A stretch of 64,000 bases of DNA from Streptococcus mitis (lineage in GTDB: Bacteria > Bacillota > Bacilli > Lactobacillales > Streptococcaceae): positions 1,219,001 through 1,283,000 of the forward strand of contig NZ_CP047883.1 of NCBI RefSeq assembly GCF_013305725.1. Direction: 5' to 3'. Positions 59,764 through 64,000 of the stretch are shown piece after piece (the stretch's first letter is position 1; each line of letters begins with the position of its first letter). Below the pieces are notes generated by a model, which was not told where the DNA came from, made no database searches, and saw only the letters and a list, made by a program, of their open reading frames with translations. A program made the translations under genes and the position numbers.

Positions 59764-60624
59764 TTATTTGATTTTCTTAGCTAGCATGGTCGCAAAGCGT
59801 AGTTGAATACGATTGCCATTCTCATCGCGACGGTGAAGATGGCCAGGATTTTCATTGTACTTAACCAATTCCCAGTCCTTGTAATAGTCTGCCAATTCTC
59901 CTTCTTTAAATGTGAATGGGAAGTTCACAGAGCAAGGATAATCCTCCGTGTCCATAGCACAAACGATAAGATTGTAACCACCAACACTGGTTTTCTCCTG
60001 CATATTTTGAATAATAGCTGGAATACGGTCTGCTTGCAAAAACATGAGAACAACTGTTGAAATGATAAAATCATACGCTTGCCCAATACTAGCTGAATTG
60101 ATATCGTATAGACCAACAGGCATGTCCAAATCTTCCTGCTCCACAATGCTTTGTAAGATTTCAAGGGCCAATTCATTTTGATCTACAGCTGTCACATCAA
60201 AACCATTCTGTGCAAGAAAGAGAGAGTTACGGCCCTGACCACAGCCCAAATCCAAGGCTTTACCTGGTTTTACTGTCTGCATTGCCTCTAGGACCTCTGA
60301 ATGAACAGGATTGGTATTGTATTTCTTAGGAAAATAATCCTCAGGTTTACAATAAAATTCCAAGTACCATTCTACATCGTCTGTTACAGCCTCCACTCGG
60401 TGCCAGGCTTGTGGTTGCGCCATTGGATTGTCAGCCCCTGCTTCAAATAGGTGTTCAGCTAGAACCTCACCATCCTCTGTCAATTCAATAAACTTGAGAG
60501 TTCCTTTTAAAACAGTAATCTTGCCCCAAGTCCCAACCTTGGTATTGTGCTTTTGCTGAACAGCCTCTGGCATGGTTTCTTTAGTCCACAAAGGCATGCG
60601 TTTATAGGCAACTAGTTTTTCCAT
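59764..60624 (-). CDS. tehB: TehB-like SAM-dependent methyltransferase
   Basis: A 286-residue protein. The N-terminal cupin-like DUF1971 domain covers about 1-95 ([14 protein letters not shown] to [18 protein letters not shown]), and the class I methyltransferase has [16 protein letters not shown] and [11 protein letters not shown]. TehB family members methylate tellurite or related oxyanions and confer resistance when overexpressed. The second of two close ATGs (60624) is better spaced from AGAGGA. It lies downstream of smpB. Confidence 0.9.
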   Translation of the reverse strand: MEKLVAYKRMPLWTKETMPEAVQQKHNTKVGTWGKITVLKGTLKFIELTEDGEVLAEHLFEAGADNPMAQPQAWHRVEAVTDDVEWYLEFYCKPEDYFPKKYNTNPVHSEVLEAMQTVKPGKALDLGCGQGRNSLFLAQNGFDVTAVDQNELALEILQSIVEQEDLDMPVGLYDINSASIGQAYDFIISTVVLMFLQADRIPAIIQNMQEKTSVGGYNLIVCAMDTEDYPCSVNFPFTFKEGELADYYKDWELVKYNENPGHLHRRDENGNRIQLRFATMLAKKIK

Positions 60625-60638
60625 CTTCATTCCTCTTT

Positions 60639-61106
60639 TTATCGCTGATTAACAGCTTTCATAACACGCGCGATGTCGCGGTTTTGCTCACGTCGTTTGA
60701 TAGACTCCCGTTTATCGTAGTCATGCTTCCCTTTAGCTAGGCCTAAAAGGAGCTTGGCATAGCCATCTTTGATATAGACTTTAAGGGGAACCAGGGTCAT
60801 TCCTGTTCCTTTAGTCTCTTGTTCCAATTTTTGAATTTGCTTTTTATGGAGTAAGAGTTTTCGACGACGTTCTGGTTCTTGGTTCCAGATATTGCCCTCT
60901 TCGTAAGGAGCGATATGAACATTGCTCAGCCATACCTCCCCATTTTTTACTTGGGCAAAGCCATCCTTGAGATTGATTCGAGCTGCTCGTACACTCTTGA
61001 TTTCAGTTCCAGTCAGGACCATCCCTGCCTCTAGCGTATCTACGATTGTATAGTCGTGGCGCGCCTTTTTATTTTGTGCGACGACCTTTCCCTCGCCCTT
61101 TGCCAT
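60639..61106 (-). CDS. smpB: SsrA-binding protein SmpB
   Basis: A 155-residue OB-fold protein: [40 protein letters not shown], and the basic C-terminal tail ([19 protein letters not shown]) that enters the mRNA channel. With tmRNA it rescues stalled ribosomes. It overlaps the 3' end of rnr by 38 bases, an arrangement consistent with RNase R acting in the same trans-translation pathway. Confidence 0.97.
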
Positions 61107-63423
61107 GCTTAGCTCCTTTCTTAGCTACTTCCTTATAAAAAGGATTCTTTCCTTTTTTCTTCTTGTCTTTTTGTGAATGCTTGCGCTTATCATTTGAGCG
61201 TCCTGATTTTCTCTTATCTTCCTTCTTATCTGAACGACGACTTGAACCACGCCCCCTGTCACTGCGATTAGACTGTTTTAAGCCTTTTTCAATCACATCA
61301 AACTCACTTGGGATATATGAGAAGTCAATTTCACCCGTCATCTTGTCGGCTCTTTCAACTCGGATACGAATCTGTTGCCCTACACGGAAGGTTGTTCCTG
61401 ATTTTTCTCCACGAAGAGTCAAATCACGTTCGTTGAAATGATAAAATTCAGGTAAATTAGTGATGTGAATCAAGCCTTCAACTGTGTTTGGCAATTCGAC
61501 AAAGAGACCAAACTTGACAATGCTGGACACAACCGCATCGTACTCTTCACCCACGTATTCTTCCATGTACTCAGCCTTTTTCATGGCTTCGACTTCACGC
61601 TCGGCCTCGATAGCTCGACGCTCACGGTTGGAAGACTGGGTCGCAATCTCTGGAATCACTTGTTCAAAATGCTCTGCTATTTCCTTAGAACGGCCGTAAT
61701 CACGAATCATACGATGAACAAGAAGGTCTGGATAACGACGAATCGGACTGGTAAAGTGAGTGTAATAGTCAGCTGCTAATCCATAGTGGCCGTGATTGTG
61801 CTCCGAATAGCGAGCCTGCTGCATAGAGCGTAGAAGCATCATGGATAATACATCTGCATAAGGTTCTCCCTCAACAGCACTCATGATGTCTTGGAGAGCC
61901 TCCTGGCTAATCTCACTAGCAGTCCCATAAATGCGCAAGCCAAAGCTTGAAGCATAATCAATAAACTTCTGAACTTTTTCAGCCTTAGGCTCCTCGTGAA
62001 TTCGATAGATAAAAGGCAAATCCAACTTGCTGAAATGTTCGGCAACTGTTTCATTGGCCATCAACATGAAGGACTCAATCATGCGCTCGGCAACACCACG
62101 CTGACGAAGAACGATATCAACAGGCTTACCTTGTTTATCCACTAAAATCTTAGCTTCATTGGTATCAAAATTGAGGGCTCCACGTTTCACACGCATATTT
62201 TCTAAAGTTTCATGAAGCTTGGCCATGAGTTCGATACTAGGGACAATTTTCTGATATTCTTGTCTCTTTTCCTTGTCTCCAGCTAGGATATCATTGACAT
62301 CACTGTAGGTCATCCTGAAGCTAGTCTTGATAACCGTTTGTGTGATGGTGTAGTTGACTACACGACCATGTTTATCAATCTCCATAATGGCAGACTGGGT
62401 CAGGCGATCAACTTGAGGATTGAGGGAGCAAATGCCATTTGACAGTCGTTCTGGAAGCATTGGGACCACACGGTCTGTCACATAGACAGAAGTTGCGCGG
62501 TTAAGAGCTTCCTTATCAAGGGCAGAACCCTCAGTAACATAATAGGAAACATCTGCTATGTGAACTCCGAGTTCGATATTGCCATTTTTCAGAGCCTTGA
62601 TATGCACAGCATCGTCCAAGTCTTTAGCGTCAGCACCATCAATGGTAAAGGTAATCTCATCTCTCAGATCCAGACGACCCTCCATATCCTTTTGAGACGG
62701 AACATCAGGCACACTTTCTGCTTCCTTGACAACAGCTTCTGGAAACTCGGATACAATGTCCATTGATTCCAAGACCTCAAGAACATCAATTCCGACATCC
62801 GTTGAATGCCCCACCACATCGAGGACACTCGCGACAAAGAAATCATGTTTCTTGCTTGGGTATTTATCGATAAAGACCTTGAGAACTTCGGTTCCCTCGA
62901 GTTTAAGGGCTGGTTTCTTAACATAGATCAGTTGGCTGATTTTCTGATTTTTTGAACGAATATAGCCAGCATACTTAGGCTTTTCCTGATCTAGAACGAT
63001 TTGACCGACAGCGGTTGTCAAACTGTGTTCTAGGATATCGATAATTTTGGCTTCAGCAGCAGTTCCCTTGTTACGGTCAGCGACTTTCTTGATGACGACC
63101 TCAACGGTATCACCATCAATAGCATAGTTGACATCGTTTTTTCCTACAAAAAGGTCGTCCTCTTCGCCTTCTAAGCTGACAAAACCAAAGCCATTTTTAT
63201 GGGCATGAAAAATCCCCTTGAGAGTAATCTCATGTTTTTTCTTGACTTCCAAAGTCAAAGTTCCATCTTCTTCAAAGCGTATCTGGTGCTTTCTTTCCAT
63301 TAGGGACAAGGTTTTAATCAACTCACGAAAATCCTTGGAACCGTCTTTTTCCAAAGCCTGAGCCAAGTCATTGACAGTTACCTTTCCCTTATCTTGTAAA
63401 TATTCTTTTATTCTGTCTTTCAT
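61069..63423 (-). CDS. rnr: Ribonuclease R
   Basis: A 784-residue protein: an N-terminal HTH, cold-shock domains ([21 protein letters not shown]), an RNB exonuclease domain with the Asp cluster [14 protein letters not shown], an S1 domain ([19 protein letters not shown]), and a long Lys/Arg/Gly-rich tail from about 705. It degrades structured RNA 3' to 5', including nonstop mRNAs handled by tmRNA-SmpB. It lies about 100 bases after secG. Confidence 0.96.
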
Positions 63424-63483
63424 ATTTTCTTTCTAGATTTTTTATTTTCTTTTACTGTAAAACCTTCTTACACATCCTTTAAA

Positions 63484-63516
63484 AACAAAAAGAGGCAAAG
63501 ACCTAGTCCTGCCCAT
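63484..63516 (-). terminator. Weak terminator between secG and rnr
   Basis: GGCAGGAC pairs with GTCTTTGCC (one bulge, G-U pairs) followed shortly by TTTTTG on the minus strand. Partial readthrough into rnr is likely. Confidence 0.45.
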
Positions 63517-63523
63517 TATTTTC

Positions 63524-63757
63524 TTATCTACTTGATAATACCGTCAATGCTAAGGCAATGGCTAGCCAGAAAAAGACTAAAATCCCTGTCAATCGCTGCA
63601 TTACAGCTTCAAAACCGCGTGCTTTACTGCGTTCAAACAAATCACCTGAGCTGGCATCAAATACATTGCTGGATTGGTTTTTGGTTGGTTGCATGAAAAT
63701 CGCAATCACAATCACAACAGATAATACTAATAAAATGGTTAATAATAGGTTATACAT
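63524..63757 (-). CDS. secG: Preprotein translocase subunit SecG
   Basis: A 77-residue protein: helix 1 (LLLTILLVLSVVIVIAIFMQ), a loop with NQSSNVFDASSGDLF, and helix 2 (LTGILVFFWLAIALALTVLS). It is an accessory subunit of SecYEG. AAGGAG precedes the ATG. It lies 39 bases after rpmG. Confidence 0.95.
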   Translation of the reverse strand: MYNLLLTILLVLSVVIVIAIFMQPTKNQSSNVFDASSGDLFERSKARGFEAVMQRLTGILVFFWLAIALALTVLSSR

Positions 63758-63796
63758 ATCAAACTCCTTAAAATCCCTATTATTTTACCATAAAAT

Positions 63797-63946
63797 CTAC
63801 TTAGATTCAAGATGTAGGGTTACTTTTCTTTCCTTGGGACAATACTTTAAAACCTCAATCTTGTCTGGATGGGTTTTTGAATTTTTACTGGTTAGGTAAT
63901 TGATACTGCCACAAGAGGAGCATTTGAGATTAATTTTTACTCGCAC
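63797..63946 (-). CDS. rpmG: Ribosomal protein L33
   Basis: A 49-residue protein starting at GTG 63946 (AAAGGAAATC upstream): [20 protein letters not shown], ending [16 protein letters not shown]. It has the first CxxC pair (C9, C12), but only one cysteine of the second pair (YCPKE, where zinc-binding forms have CPRC), so three of four zinc ligands remain. Streptococci carry several L33 paralogues. First gene of the rpmG-secG-rnr-smpB run, at the window edge. Confidence 0.9.
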
Positions 63947-64000
63947 TAGATTTCCTTTACTTTTAATAATGTTCGAAATTGAAGAAGGTTAAAGAGACAA

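Overview
The window is a low-GC Firmicute chromosome segment from a mitis-group Streptococcus (S. mitis/S. oralis/S. pneumoniae cluster). The evidence is gene content and neighbourhood: the dnaG-rpoD-cpoA lipid glycosyltransferase run, ftsW-ppc, dnaE-pfkA-pyk beside pepX, rnc-smc, ylxM-ffh, coiA with a TACGAATA competence box, streptococcal small proteins (SPJ_0845-like, DUF4044) and a PrsA ending in a serine run. The species is not fixed from sequence alone.

Layout. 1-2332: left-truncated BceAB-type transporter, preceded by an uncatalogued 36-codon peptide gene and a perfect BceR-type operator. 2389-4954: accessory cassette (a 20-residue amphipathic peptide and two coupled genes for membrane-associated proteins of unknown function) inserted behind a PspC gene, whose last 16 codons are repeated on the far side. 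5007-7903: pspC, sprT-like, tex. 8184-8764: a structured four-way-junction small RNA next to a PBECR-type nuclease-like gene. 8920-10829: a three-gene membrane operon. 10860-11814: a decayed island with a Doc toxin inactivated by two in-frame ochre codons beside an intact antitoxin, and an hsdM-head/hsdS-tail scar of a type I R-M locus. 11890-17188: ribF, smc, rnc. 17371-24929: tRNA-Arg(CCG), guaC, an ISL3-family transposase remnant, ffh-ylxM, tuf, AI-2E exporter-family gene, dacA. 25120-33289: etrx-ccdA, map, a CBS/DRTGG regulator, GNAT, murA, pyk, pfkA. 33371-40131: dnaE, pepX, a degenerate duplicate of the pepX 3' end, argR. 40138-47776: a small gene, obg, DUF4044, a second PspC gene, two glycolipid glycosyltransferases, sufT-like, rpoD, dnaG. 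47973-51023: Trp T-box leader and the trpXYZ transporter. 51092-59720: ppc, ftsW, prsA, O-methyltransferase, pepF, coiA. 59764-63946: tehB, smpB, rnr, secG, rpmG.

Most of the window is conserved housekeeping DNA read leftwards: DNA maintenance (smc, dnaE, dnaG), RNA polymerase and translation (rpoD, tuf, ffh, smpB, rnr, rpmG), envelope (murA, ftsW, dacA, prsA, cpoA and its partner) and central metabolism (pfkA, pyk, ppc). Novelty is concentrated in 2.1-11.8 kb. The strongest candidates are the PspC-flanked cassette, the orphan structured RNA, and the double-glycine-like peptide in the Bce operon. Two cross-cutting patterns also stand out: degenerate duplication of gene 3' ends (pspC, pepX), and a set of promoters whose -10 box lies 6-7 nt from the start codon, which predicts leaderless mRNAs.
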